Of a stretch of 64,000 nucleotides of DNA, positions 1-7,579 are shown piece by piece (the first letter of the stretch is position 1; each line of letters begins with the position of its first letter). The DNA is from Candidatus Epulonipiscium sp. Lineage in GTDB: Bacteria; Bacillota_A; Clostridia; Lachnospirales; Cellulosilyticaceae. A program made the translations under genes and the position numbers. The DNA lies in contig DUUM01000299.1 in assembly GCA_012841565.1 (NCBI GenBank), forward strand, positions 59,794 to 123,793. The letters are read 5' to 3'. Under the pieces are notes generated by a model, which saw only the letters and a list, made by a program, of their open reading frames with translations, did no database searches and was not told the origin of the DNA.

Positions 1-497
1 TAAATTCTTAATTTATCTAACATAATACCCCTAAACACAATTTCCTCAGCAATAGGTGATAATATGCCTACAAAAAGGAGTGTAGCAAAAAAATTTGCGC
101 CATCTAATAAACCTAGCAATGGATTCTTAACAGGACTCCCTTTTATCAGCCCAATAATTGTATTAATAACATTCCCTAGAATATTAAATATATAAACTGC
201 GGCCATGGAGATAATAAACATAACAACGATCTCCTTAAATGACATCTTCTTCTTTTCACCTTTAGGTCCACTAGAAATCTTCTTCGTCATTAAAAAGAAG
301 ATTGGTATGCCTACAGCATAAAATGGTACCCCTATCAGGATCCAAATACCCCAAGCGCCTTCCATAAAATTTGGCCAAACCTCAGTCAGCACCTTTTCTA
401 AAATTTTCTGTACTAACATGACGCCCACTAACATTGTAAAAAGCGCCAAACCTATTCTTCTAAACACCTTTTTTGTTTCCATTATTTGATTTTCCAA
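1..497 (-). CDS. CPBP-family intramembrane metalloprotease, 3' end cut off by window edge
   Basis: About 165 residues are visible and the reading frame runs off the left edge of the window. The protein is hydrophobic, with several membrane segments. Near the end of the visible part is the motif EEIVFRG, which matches the EExxxR signature of CPBP (CAAX protease/bacteriocin-processing) membrane proteases. Members act in the membrane on prenylated proteins or peptides; the substrate here is unknown. I chose a TTG start at 497 because a GGGGG ribosome binding site lies 9 nt upstream, whereas the first in-frame ATG (482) has none at a useful distance. It is followed upstream by an exporter gene about 20 bp away, so the two may be cotranscribed. 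The later conserved His motifs cannot be checked. Confidence 0.8.
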   Translation of the reverse strand, partial: MENQIMETKKVFRRIGLALFTMLVGVMLVQKILEKVLTEVWPNFMEGAWGIWILIGVPFYAVGIPIFFLMTKKISSGPKGEKKKMSFKEIVVMFIISMAAVYIFNILGNVINTIIGLIKGSPVKNPLLGLLDGANFFATLLFVGILSPIAEEIVFRGIMLDKLRI

Positions 498-516
498 ATC
501 TATAATCCCCCTTTTT

Positions 517-1434
517 TTACTTTAAAAAGCCTTGTTTAACAGCCTTTCCCCTTGTCACATTTTCAAGGTCATTCCTAATGGCCGTGACTCTCCCCATTAT
601 TTCATTCATATGATAGTTGTAGATTAAACTAGATGCCTCATCTAAATTTATATTCTCTTGCGGTATATAATCTTCATCAAAAAGTTCTTTTGCTTGCTTA
701 ATATTTCTCTCATCTAAAATGGCTCTTTGATCTTTAACAATCAGTATGTGACTAAATAATATACTGTAATTTTTAACCGATTCTTCTACATATTTTATCT
801 TATCCATTACAGCCATTCGGTACTTTTGATCATGATTATACATATCAAGACTTGCTACACTAGCTTCTAATTCCCTTTTAAATATCTCTAAATCAATTGT
901 GTTGTCTGTAAAAACAAGTTCTTTAACCACATGTTCAATTTCATCCACAGTTTCAATTACGTTTAGCTTTATATTACTAATTTGATTGGGTGGTTTAATA
1001 AAGTAGTTAATTAAAAACCCTACAGTAATACCAACAAGTGTATTGGCAAAGCGGTTTAAGCCATATATAATAATATTCCCACTGACTACTCCTGTAATAA
1101 TGTTGACAAACAAAACTAAGGCAATAACAATATTCTTGCTTTGGTTCAGTTTATTGAGTAGGGTTATTAATACAATAACCCCTAGTGCAACAAATATTAA
1201 ACTCTGACCGGCAACCTGGGTATAAATAATCCCGATAATGGTCCCAAGTACGGTTCCTATTAGCCTATTTTTACTAAAGGTCACACTATCATCTATGTTG
1301 TTTTGTATGGCCATTACAGCTACAAGTACAGCAAGGGTTGGCTCTGTTAAGGGAAGAACCGTATATAAGGCAAAACAAATGAATACGGCTAGACCTGTTT
1401 TTAGGCTTCGCATGCCAATCCCAACTCGTGTCAT
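517..1434 (-). CDS. Aromatic acid exporter family (ArAE-type) membrane protein
   Basis: This is a protein of about 305 residues. The first 145 or so contain closely spaced hydrophobic helices (for example LAVLVAVMAIQ and GTVLGTIIGIIYTQV), followed by a charged, helical cytoplasmic half. This layout fits the ArAE_1 family (FUSC-like exporters), thought to export aromatic acids or similar compounds. The frame extends to a GTG at 1443, but the AAGGAG ribosome binding site is correctly spaced only for the ATG at 1434. No substrate can be assigned. Downstream, about 20 bp away, is the CPBP protease gene on the same strand, consistent with a small operon. Confidence 0.8.
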   Translation of the reverse strand: MTRVGIGMRSLKTGLAVFICFALYTVLPLTEPTLAVLVAVMAIQNNIDDSVTFSKNRLIGTVLGTIIGIIYTQVAGQSLIFVALGVIVLITLLNKLNQSKNIVIALVLFVNIITGVVSGNIIIYGLNRFANTLVGITVGFLINYFIKPPNQISNIKLNVIETVDEIEHVVKELVFTDNTIDLEIFKRELEASVASLDMYNHDQKYRMAVMDKIKYVEESVKNYSILFSHILIVKDQRAILDERNIKQAKELFDEDYIPQENINLDEASSLIYNYHMNEIMGRVTAIRNDLENVTRGKAVKQGFLK

Positions 1435-1521
1435 TGATATCACTCCTTTCCATTATCTTTACCATATTATATCATTAATATGAATAAAAGGGCAATGTGA
1501 GTTCTAGACGGGGGCGTCACT

Positions 1522-1613
1522 GCAATGCGGGTAAGTGACAAGGAACCTTCGCAACATAACTTCCTGCGTCGTCAAAAGTTGCTCAGGTTACTTGTCACTT
1601 ACCCTATTGCGCG
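1522..1613. repeat. Variable-arm palindrome, loop family 1 (copy 1a)
   Basis: A long inverted repeat. The ends read GCAATGCGGG on the left and CCCTATTGCGCG on the right. The arms TAAGTGACAAG and CTTGTCACTTA are perfectly complementary. The core contains the inner stem GCAAC/GTTGC around a central CCTGCGTCGTC. The same core (as its complement) occurs at 1791-1881 and 40953-41045, where the outer arms are different. It lies in a gene-free region upstream of the ArAE exporter gene. Confidence 0.85.
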
Positions 1614-1790
1614 GGATGCTTTGGACAGATTAACGAACTACTTGGGTCGGATGGCTTGCCGAACTAGTGGGCCCATAGTAATGGGGCTGTTCATAGAAAT
1701 ACGCCCTACACCCTCCTCATAATGACAACTAATAAATCACCAACCCCATAGTCTTTATTGGTTTTATGGGCTTTATGGGCTTCTACCCTG
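1614..1790. other. Intergenic stretch, no gene recognised
   Basis: This stretch separates two palindromic repeats. It has short G/C-rich words such as GGGCCCATAG, and repeats of TTTATGGG near 1763-1779, but no convincing reading frame with a ribosome binding site. An apparent small plus-strand frame runs through the preceding palindrome and is rejected. It may be decayed repeat sequence. Confidence 0.5.
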
Positions 1791-1881
1791 ATGCAATCGC
1801 AGGGTGAATAAGTCCTTTTCGCAACTTTTGACGACGAAGGAAGTTATGTTGCGAAAAGGACTTATCAACCCCAGCGATGCC
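1791..1881. repeat. Variable-arm palindrome, loop family 1 (copy 1b)
   Basis: The arms ATAAGTCCTTTTC and GAAAAGGACTTAT pair perfectly around the shared core GCAACTTTTGACGACG-AAGGAAGTT-GTTGC. The outer ends are ATGCAATCGCAGGGT and ACCCCAGCGATGC, somewhat different from the ends of the other two family-1 copies. The orientation is opposite to copy 1a, which lies 180 bp away. Confidence 0.85.
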
Positions 1882-1974
1882 AAACCACCCCACCTACCCA
1901 AAAAAACACCACCAACCTAAGTTAGTAGTGTCTATGCAAACAAATTAAAGTCACTCCCCCAAACCACCCCAAAA

Positions 1975-2644
1975 CCACCAATAAAACAAATAAACTCGTT
2001 CCATGTGGCCATTGTTTTTTCCATTCCATTCTCCCCACTTACCAACTTTATTAAATTAGAAATCTCTCCAAGATTTCAGATTGCGTTGCAAAGGGTTATA
2101 GGATTATAGGGACTTCTAATTTTCCCTTAACTTTGAAAGACAACGTCTTTCCCTATGAGTTATGAGAAAACTCCTCCAAAAACCATTGTTTCATTAAAAA
2201 GAAAAACAGTATATTAATAGACAACAAAAACTGCTTATCTCTTACCCTATGAATCCTTTATCCCCTAATTCTGAAAGACATCGTCTTTCTCCATCAAAGG
2301 CCTTTGTATTTGGAACAAAAACAGCTTATATCATCTCCTACAAAAACAAATGTAATAGGATGATAAAAACTGTTTATAATTGAATTTTATTACTATTTTC
2401 ATTTTCAAATTTAAAGAGCATATGAGTTGTTGCCAAATATTTATAAAACATTTTTACTTGTGATTGTAAAAACAATGGTCTTGGTTTGTTTAAAAAACTG
2501 CTCATATTTGAAATCTCATTCCTGATTTAAGAACTTCCCAAAAATCCTTTATCCCTTAACTTTGTGAACAAAGTGAACTTCATTCTTCTTTTATAAAGAC
2601 AAGGGGGTTGCTAATGGAGCGAGTTTATTTGATGTTTTTGGTGG
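1975..2644. mobile_element. Gene-free segment bounded by about 30-bp inverted repeats, possible MITE-like element
   Basis: The left end (1975-2004) begins CCACCAATAAAACAAATAAA and continues CTCGTTCCAT. The right end (2614-2644) reads ATGGAGCGAGTTTATTTGAT and then ends TTTTTGGTGG. These are imperfect inverted repeats of about 30 bp. A further copy of the right-end word GAGCGAGTTTATTT follows at 2648-2661. The interior holds no plausible gene. It has three related AT-rich blocks near 2120, 2258 and 2545, two of which carry a GAAAGAC-A-CGTCTTTC hairpin (about 2133-2152 and 2271-2289). No target-site duplication was established. It could instead be a decayed insertion sequence or a structured transcript. 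Confidence 0.45.
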
Positions 2645-2691
2645 GGGAGCGAGTTTATTTTATGGGAATAATATGTCTAATTTAAAACCAT

Positions 2692-3489
2692 TTATTTAGC
2701 AAGTAATAACTCATCACTTAAGCTTTCTTTAATCTTAAATCGTTCAAAGTATGCCATCAGTTTATTAACCGTTAACTTTTTCTTTTCTTCTCCTGAAATA
2801 TCAAGAATAACCTTTCCCTCATGTAGCATTAAAAGCCTCGTTCCGTAGTTTACCGCAAAATTAAGATTATGCGTCACCATAAGGGTTGTCATTTTCTTCT
2901 CAGCTAGCATATTACGCGTAAGCTCCATAATAAGAGCAGAAATATTCGGATCCAAAGCCGCTGTATGCTCATCTAGCAGTAAGAGCTTAGGCTCCACCAT
3001 GGTTGCCATAAGAAGAGACATTGCCTGCCTTTGGCCACCTGATAGAAGACCTACTTTCATATCTAACTTATCTTCAAGGCCCATTTCGAGCTTTGCTAGG
3101 TTCTCTTTTATAAATGCTATATCTCTCTTTTGTATTCCCCAAGTAAGTCCAAATCTTTTTCCCTTACCCATAGCTAAAGATAAATTCTCAAGGATTGTCA
3201 TAGAAGGTGATGTTCCCATTACAGGGTCTTGAAATACCCTCCCCACAAACCTAGAGCGCTCATATTCTTTGAGCCTTGTAACATCTTGATCGCCAACTTT
3301 AACCATTCCTGCATCTGGGCATAGGCCACCACCAACGATATTTAAAAGAGTTGATTTACCTGCTCCATTACTGCCAATTACCGTAACAAATTCTCCCTCT
3401 TTAATAGACAGGTCAAGGGTGTCAAATAATGTCGTTTCACTACTAGTTCCCAGATTAAAGGTTTTACTTATTTTAGATAGTGTTAACAT
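2692..3489 (-). CDS. ABC transporter ATP-binding protein (TrpZ-like/COG1101 type)
   Basis: This is the 265-residue ATPase subunit of the importer encoded with the two genes upstream. Walker A is GSNGAGKST (residues 39-47), the Q-loop is VFQDP (86-90), the signature is LSGGQ (about 150-154), and Walker B is LLLLDEHTAALDP, followed by the switch His in MVTHN. The DEHTAALDP form, with His where most ABC ATPases have Pro, is typical of the group that pairs with ABC_sub_bind-type binding proteins. The start codon overlaps the end of the permease gene, implying translational coupling. Substrate: an amino acid, possibly tryptophan, by analogy with TrpXYZ. This is an inference. Confidence 0.88.
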   Translation of the reverse strand: MLTLSKISKTFNLGTSSETTLFDTLDLSIKEGEFVTVIGSNGAGKSTLLNIVGGGLCPDAGMVKVGDQDVTRLKEYERSRFVGRVFQDPVMGTSPSMTILENLSLAMGKGKRFGLTWGIQKRDIAFIKENLAKLEMGLEDKLDMKVGLLSGGQRQAMSLLMATMVEPKLLLLDEHTAALDPNISALIMELTRNMLAEKKMTTLMVTHNLNFAVNYGTRLLMLHEGKVILDISGEEKKKLTVNKLMAYFERFKIKESLSDELLLAK

Positions 3490-4352
3490 GCCTTTTCCCT
3501 CCTCTTAGCTCCAAAATCTTTTAAACTAAAATTATTGTTATTAATGGTAATGGCAATCACCACAATGATGGCTGTTGCTAGTTTTATATCGTTTGTTGGA
3601 AATCTAAAGTATAATGCAAGTGCTATAACACTTCTATAAATAAATGATCCGATTAAGACAATTGTTGTTACTTTAAATAGTGACAGTTTTTTAAAGATTG
3701 ATTGACCAATAATAATTGATGCAAGGCCCATAACAATGGTTCCTGTACCCATGTTAATATCTGCAAAGCGCTGACTTTGCACCATTATGGCACCTGATAA
3801 GGCAACCAGTGCGTTAGCCATCATAAGGCCCATTATTTTTGTTTTTCCTATGTCTACTCCTAAAGATGTTACCATTTGAGGATTATCTCCTGTGGTTTTA
3901 AGAACAAATCCCATCTTTGTTTTAAAGAATAAATCCATAGCAACCTTTACAATAAAAACCACTGTTACGATGACTAAAACTCTTGGAACACTACTTGAAA
4001 AAATAGTCGTATTATCTAAAAGCGGAATATTAGATTTACCCATAACCCGTAAATTAATAGAGTATAGTCCAATCATGACAAGAATCCCTGATAAAAGGTT
4101 TGTAATTTTACATTTTACATGTAAAAAACCTGTCATCCATCCTGCTCCTGCTCCTGCAATTATTGCAACTACTGTTGCAATCCATGGATTGACTCCATTT
4201 ACAATAAGTGCAGCGGCGACTGCTCCCCCTAAAGGGAAACTACCATCTACTGAAAGATCAGGGAAATCAAGTATACTGTAAGTAATATAAACACCTACTG
4301 CCATAATTCCAAAAATACCTGCCTGTTCAATAATGTTAATTAAAAAACCCAT
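3483..4352 (-). CDS. ABC transporter permease (BPD_transp_2 family, TrpY-like)
   Basis: This is a 289-residue, very hydrophobic protein with about eight to nine membrane segments and glycine-rich stretches, typical of the branched-chain amino acid/ribose-type permease family. It starts at an ATG 7 nt after AGGAGG and begins only 1 bp after the binding-protein stop codon. It overlaps the ATPase gene downstream. It forms the membrane channel of the importer encoded here, probably as a homodimer because only one permease gene is present. Confidence 0.87.
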   Translation of the reverse strand: MGFLINIIEQAGIFGIMAVGVYITYSILDFPDLSVDGSFPLGGAVAAALIVNGVNPWIATVVAIIAGAGAGWMTGFLHVKCKITNLLSGILVMIGLYSINLRVMGKSNIPLLDNTTIFSSSVPRVLVIVTVVFIVKVAMDLFFKTKMGFVLKTTGDNPQMVTSLGVDIGKTKIMGLMMANALVALSGAIMVQSQRFADINMGTGTIVMGLASIIIGQSIFKKLSLFKVTTIVLIGSFIYRSVIALALYFRFPTNDIKLATAIIVVIAITINNNNFSLKDFGAKRREKAC

Positions 4353-4353
4353 T

Positions 4354-5340
4354 TTATTTGCCTCCTGAAATCATTTTAGCTCTAGCTTTAATGTCCTCGG
4401 GAATCGTAATTCCAAGTTTTGCTACTGCACTTTCATTAATAACAAGTTCTTTATCCTGTAGAGTTGATACTGGCATTTGGCTAATATCTTCCCCGTTTAA
4501 TACTTTAGCAGCCATAAGTCCTGTTTGGAATCCAAGATCATAATAGTTAATACCTTCTGTGGCCAAGGCTCCTGCTGCAACGTGGGCTTCTTCTGCGCCT
4601 ATAACAGCAATACTTTTAGCCATTGCTTCAGTGGTTATAAGAGGCATTGCAGAAGCAATAATATTATCTGTTAAAGCATACAATACATCTACATCTCCTA
4701 TAATTGACTGAAGGGTTTGAGAGATGTCATTTGTATTATTAACCCCTGCTGCAATAATTTCTAGGCCATGACTAGCTGCTAATTCCCTCACCTGACCAAT
4801 TTGAATTTCTGAGTTAATTTCACTTGTATTATATAAAATTCCCACCTTTTTCACGTTTGGCAAGAGTGTTCTCATGAGTGTTAACTGTGTGTCGATTGGA
4901 ACAGCGTCGCTCGTACCTGCTACATTGGTTCCTGATTTCTCCGCTGATGCTACAAGTCCTGCTTGAACTGCATCTGTTACGGCTGTAATTAAAATTGGAA
5001 TATCTTTCGTTGAGTTAGCAGCACTTTGAGCTGCAGGTGTACCTATTGCAAAAATCATGTCTTGATTTTGGCTAACAAATGTCTGAGCAATCAGCTGAGA
5101 GTTTGCTATGTCACCTTGGGCATTTTGAATATCAAATTTAACATTTTCCCCATCTTTAAATCCTTCTGATGCTAATCCTGCAATAAATCCATCTCTTGAC
5201 GCATCTAATGCCGGGTGCTCTGCAATTTGAGAAATACCGATTGTCACTTGGCCTTTAGCTGCTTTTCCGCATCCACCAAGTAATACTGTTGTACAAATGA
5301 TCCCTACTAATATCTTTTTTACCATTTTATTTGCTACCAT
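4354..5340 (-). CDS. ABC transporter substrate-binding lipoprotein (ABC_sub_bind family, TrpX-like)
   Basis: This is a 328-residue protein. The N-terminus (MVKKILVGIICTTVLLGGCG) is a lipoprotein signal with lipobox LGGC. The mature part resembles the ABC_sub_bind (DUF534) periplasmic-binding fold, with motifs such as IGTPAAQSAANSTKDIPILITAVTDA and VGILYNTSE. Members of this family with this gene order are often annotated as tryptophan or tyrosine importers. It is first in a three-gene operon. The start is an ATG with a strong AGGAGGA site. Expression is probably controlled by the leader upstream, which has a terminator hairpin just before the gene. Confidence 0.88.
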   Translation of the reverse strand: MVANKMVKKILVGIICTTVLLGGCGKAAKGQVTIGISQIAEHPALDASRDGFIAGLASEGFKDGENVKFDIQNAQGDIANSQLIAQTFVSQNQDMIFAIGTPAAQSAANSTKDIPILITAVTDAVQAGLVASAEKSGTNVAGTSDAVPIDTQLTLMRTLLPNVKKVGILYNTSEINSEIQIGQVRELAASHGLEIIAAGVNNTNDISQTLQSIIGDVDVLYALTDNIIASAMPLITTEAMAKSIAVIGAEEAHVAAGALATEGINYYDLGFQTGLMAAKVLNGEDISQMPVSTLQDKELVINESAVAKLGITIPEDIKARAKMISGGK

Positions 5341-5370
5341 GCTACATCCTCCTAGTATTAGCGTAGAAAT

Positions 5371-5396
5371 ACAAAAAAGTCCTCATAGGAGGACTT
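5371..5396 (-). terminator. Hairpin with U-tract in the leader of the TrpXYZ-like operon
   Basis: On the minus strand the stem AAGTCCTC/GAGGACTT (4-nt loop) is followed by six T residues, a clear intrinsic terminator form. It ends only about 30 bp before the start codon, so it is a leader attenuator rather than the end of the upstream sugar operon alone. The 5' arm and loop contain TCCTCCTA, an exact complement of the TAGGAGGA ribosome binding site of the gene (about 5347-5354). The same segment could therefore also mask translation initiation. Confidence 0.75.
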
Positions 5397-5462
5397 ATAT
5401 ACAATAATATGTAACGAAAAACACACCTATCCCTAGGTATTATTTTTCTTACTATTTTCTGT

Positions 5463-5551
5463 ATGCTACCGTCCTACAATCCTACATTTTTCAATAATCT
5501 ACTAATGTTACTGACATTATCTACATTTCTACAAAATCTACAATCCTACCT
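5463..5551 (-). promoter_or_regulatory. Repeated GTAG motifs in the leader of the TrpXYZ-like operon
   Basis: Read on the minus strand, the 5' region of the leader has at least eight GTAG words. Several are spaced 8-9 nt apart (TGTAGGAT-TGTAGATTT-TGTAGAAA-TGTAGATA, then a second cluster TGTAGGAT-TGTAGGAC-GGTAGC). The arrangement recalls a multimeric RNA-binding-protein site such as TRAP, but the 5-nt spacers are longer than the 2-3 nt TRAP prefers. The function is unproven. No T-box sequence is present in this leader. Confidence 0.4.
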
Positions 5552-5615
5552 TGTCAGTATCTATTCATTATTACATTGAATGTAGGCCTTAGTCAATAGC
5601 CTTTATCTTTATTGT

Positions 5616-6473
5616 TTATTTTATAGCCCCATCTACCATTCCTTGAATAAGCTGCTTTTGTGCAAAAGCAAATAAAATCACAATAGGAATCATGGCTAAA
5701 AATGCCGCCATTAAAATTAAATCCCATTGCTTTACATAGGATCCTACAAAACTACTAACTGCTACTGGAAGTGTTTTTATTTTTCCATTGATTCCTAGCA
5801 TTAAAGAAGGTAAAAGATAATCATTCCAAATCCAAATACCATTCAAAATTAGCACAGTCATATGTATTGGTTTTAATAATGGAAAAACAACACGAAAAAA
5901 GGTCCCCTCTGGACTACACCCATCAATAAGTGCTGCTTCTTCTAATTCATAAGGTATTCCTTTAATAAATCCGTGGAGAATAAAGACTGATAAAGATCCC
6001 CCAAAGCCTATATAAGCAAAAATAATCCCTTTATAACTACTTAGCATATTAATTCCCGTAAAAGATGAAATACTTCTAAAAGTAGATAAAAGGGGTAGCA
6101 TAACGACTTGAAAAGGAATAACCATTGAAGACACAAAAAGCATAAATATTATATTTGACCACTTTGTTTTATTTCTAACCAATACCCATGCCGCCATACT
6201 CGCAAATAGGGATAATAATAACAATGTTACGATCGTAATAATCAAAGAGCTCATAAACGATGTCCAGTAACTAAAGTTCTGATTATTAATAACATTTTTC
6301 ATGTTGACAAACATCTGTCCCCAATCAGACGGTGGGGCAATTGGGCTAACAACAATATCAGCGCTTTTCTTTGCAGCATTAAATAGCACAATAATAAAAG
6401 GTGACAGTACTAATAACGAAAAAATAATAGTAATTATTTCTAACAATATCTTTTTAATTTTATCTCTTTTCAT
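5616..6473 (-). CDS. Carbohydrate ABC transporter permease (MalG-type)
   Basis: This 285-residue protein has six predicted membrane segments and the permease EAA motif EEAALIDGCSPEGTFFRVVFP in the cytoplasmic loop that docks the ATPase. It is the last gene of a binding protein-permease-permease operon. Its ATG overlaps the stop codon of the first permease (TAATG arrangement). No dedicated ATPase is encoded nearby. As in many Firmicutes sugar importers, a shared MsmX-type ATPase elsewhere probably powers it. The sugar is unknown. Confidence 0.92.
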   Translation of the reverse strand: MKRDKIKKILLEIITIIFSLLVLSPFIIVLFNAAKKSADIVVSPIAPPSDWGQMFVNMKNVINNQNFSYWTSFMSSLIITIVTLLLLSLFASMAAWVLVRNKTKWSNIIFMLFVSSMVIPFQVVMLPLLSTFRSISSFTGINMLSSYKGIIFAYIGFGGSLSVFILHGFIKGIPYELEEAALIDGCSPEGTFFRVVFPLLKPIHMTVLILNGIWIWNDYLLPSLMLGINGKIKTLPVAVSSFVGSYVKQWDLILMAAFLAMIPIVILFAFAQKQLIQGMVDGAIK

Positions 6474-7513
6474 TACATTTCTACCTCCCTTTTCTTGCTA
6501 ATAGATACCTGCGTTAAAGACACAACCGCTAAAACAATAAAAAATACAACTGCTTTTGTTTGTCCTAAAGCATATTGATTTTTGGATATAGCCGTTCTAT
6601 AAATATTTAACGCCATAAATTCCGTCGATAAAACAATCTTTTCTCCTAAAATCCTACTTGGCGCACCGTTTGTGATTGCATAATTTAAATCAAATTGTTT
6701 AAAAGAGTTCACCAATGTTAAAAAAATACAAACTGTAAAGGTATTAGCCATCATCGGCATCTTAATTTTCATCAACGTTAACCACTTACTAGCGCCATCA
6801 ACACCAGCCGCTTCTAATACATCTTTAGGAACACTTTGAATGCCCGTTATGTAAATCATCATAATATATCCAGCATACTGCCAGGTACTAACAATAAGTA
6901 TAGCCATTAATGCCTGATTTGGATTTGTTAGCATTGAAGGACTCCCTGCTATAAACACAGTAAATACTTTATTGAAAATAAACTGCCATACATAACCTAA
7001 TACAAGTCCTCCAATTAAATTAGGAAGAAAAAAAGCTGCACGATAAAAATTTTTTCCTTTAACATCAGACGTACAGAGCAGGGCTAATATAAAAGCAACT
7101 ATATTAACAAGAATCATATTAAACAGTGTAAAGATTACTGTAATACCAAATGAATACACATAATCTGATGATTTAAACATACTAATATAATTATCAATCC
7201 ACACAAACTTGGTAAACCCAATACCTGTCCAGTCTGTAAATGAATAAAAAATCCCCAGTGCAAACGGAATAAGTACTGTTACTACAAACGTAAAAAGTAA
7301 GGGTAGTAAAAATAAAATATTAATAATTGTATGGTGATTTTTTGTTGGGATACTATATACACCTATAATAAGCAAAGATACGCCTATAATAAGCATCATA
7401 CCCCTCATATTATTTTCACTCTTTACTAATGCGAGATATAAGGCAGCAAATGATATTAAAATCCCAATTATTATTTCTGATATGGCTAATGTTTTCTTCG
7501 TGTTTAAGCTCAT
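6473..7513 (-). CDS. Carbohydrate ABC transporter permease (MalF-type) with two extra N-terminal helices
   Basis: The protein has about 346 residues. Two N-terminal hydrophobic segments (SEIIIGILISFAALYLAL and GMMLIIGVSLLIIGVY) precede the usual six-helix permease core. The EAA motif is VLEAAGVDGASKWLTLMKIKMP. The frame extends to 7561, but the AGAGGG ribosome binding site fits the ATG at 7513. It partners the MalG-type permease and the binding lipoprotein on either side. A perfect inverted repeat between this gene and the binding-protein gene probably lowers its expression relative to that gene. Confidence 0.9.
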   Translation of the reverse strand: MSLNTKKTLAISEIIIGILISFAALYLALVKSENNMRGMMLIIGVSLLIIGVYSIPTKNHHTIINILFLLPLLFTFVVTVLIPFALGIFYSFTDWTGIGFTKFVWIDNYISMFKSSDYVYSFGITVIFTLFNMILVNIVAFILALLCTSDVKGKNFYRAAFFLPNLIGGLVLGYVWQFIFNKVFTVFIAGSPSMLTNPNQALMAILIVSTWQYAGYIMMIYITGIQSVPKDVLEAAGVDGASKWLTLMKIKMPMMANTFTVCIFLTLVNSFKQFDLNYAITNGAPSRILGEKIVLSTEFMALNIYRTAISKNQYALGQTKAVVFFIVLAVVSLTQVSISKKREVEM

Positions 7514-7539
7514 TTTTTCCCTCTTTTCTAAAAAATTTA

Positions 7540-7566
7540 ATAAAATGGGGTAACACCCCATTTTAT
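7540..7566 (-). terminator. Intergenic hairpin between binding-protein and permease genes
   Basis: A perfect 12-bp inverted repeat, ATAAAATGGGGT and ACCCCATTTTAT with a 3-nt loop, sits just after the binding-protein stop codon and before the permease start. Such hairpins in sugar-importer operons commonly act as partial terminators or mRNA-end stabilisers that make the binding protein more abundant than the membrane subunits. There is no long U-tract after it, so read-through is expected. Confidence 0.6.
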
Positions 7567-7579
7567 TACTGTTATAGAA

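Noticed and set aside
1525..1722. Plus-strand frame of 65 codons
   Set aside because: It lies across palindrome copy 1a; the apparent protein is a by-product of the repeat.
1522..1881. CRISPR array
   Set aside because: The repeats are few, palindromic and inverted to one another, without regular spacers or cas genes.
5341..5600. T-box in front of the TrpXYZ-like operon
   Set aside because: No GGTGG T-box sequence is present, despite a terminator.
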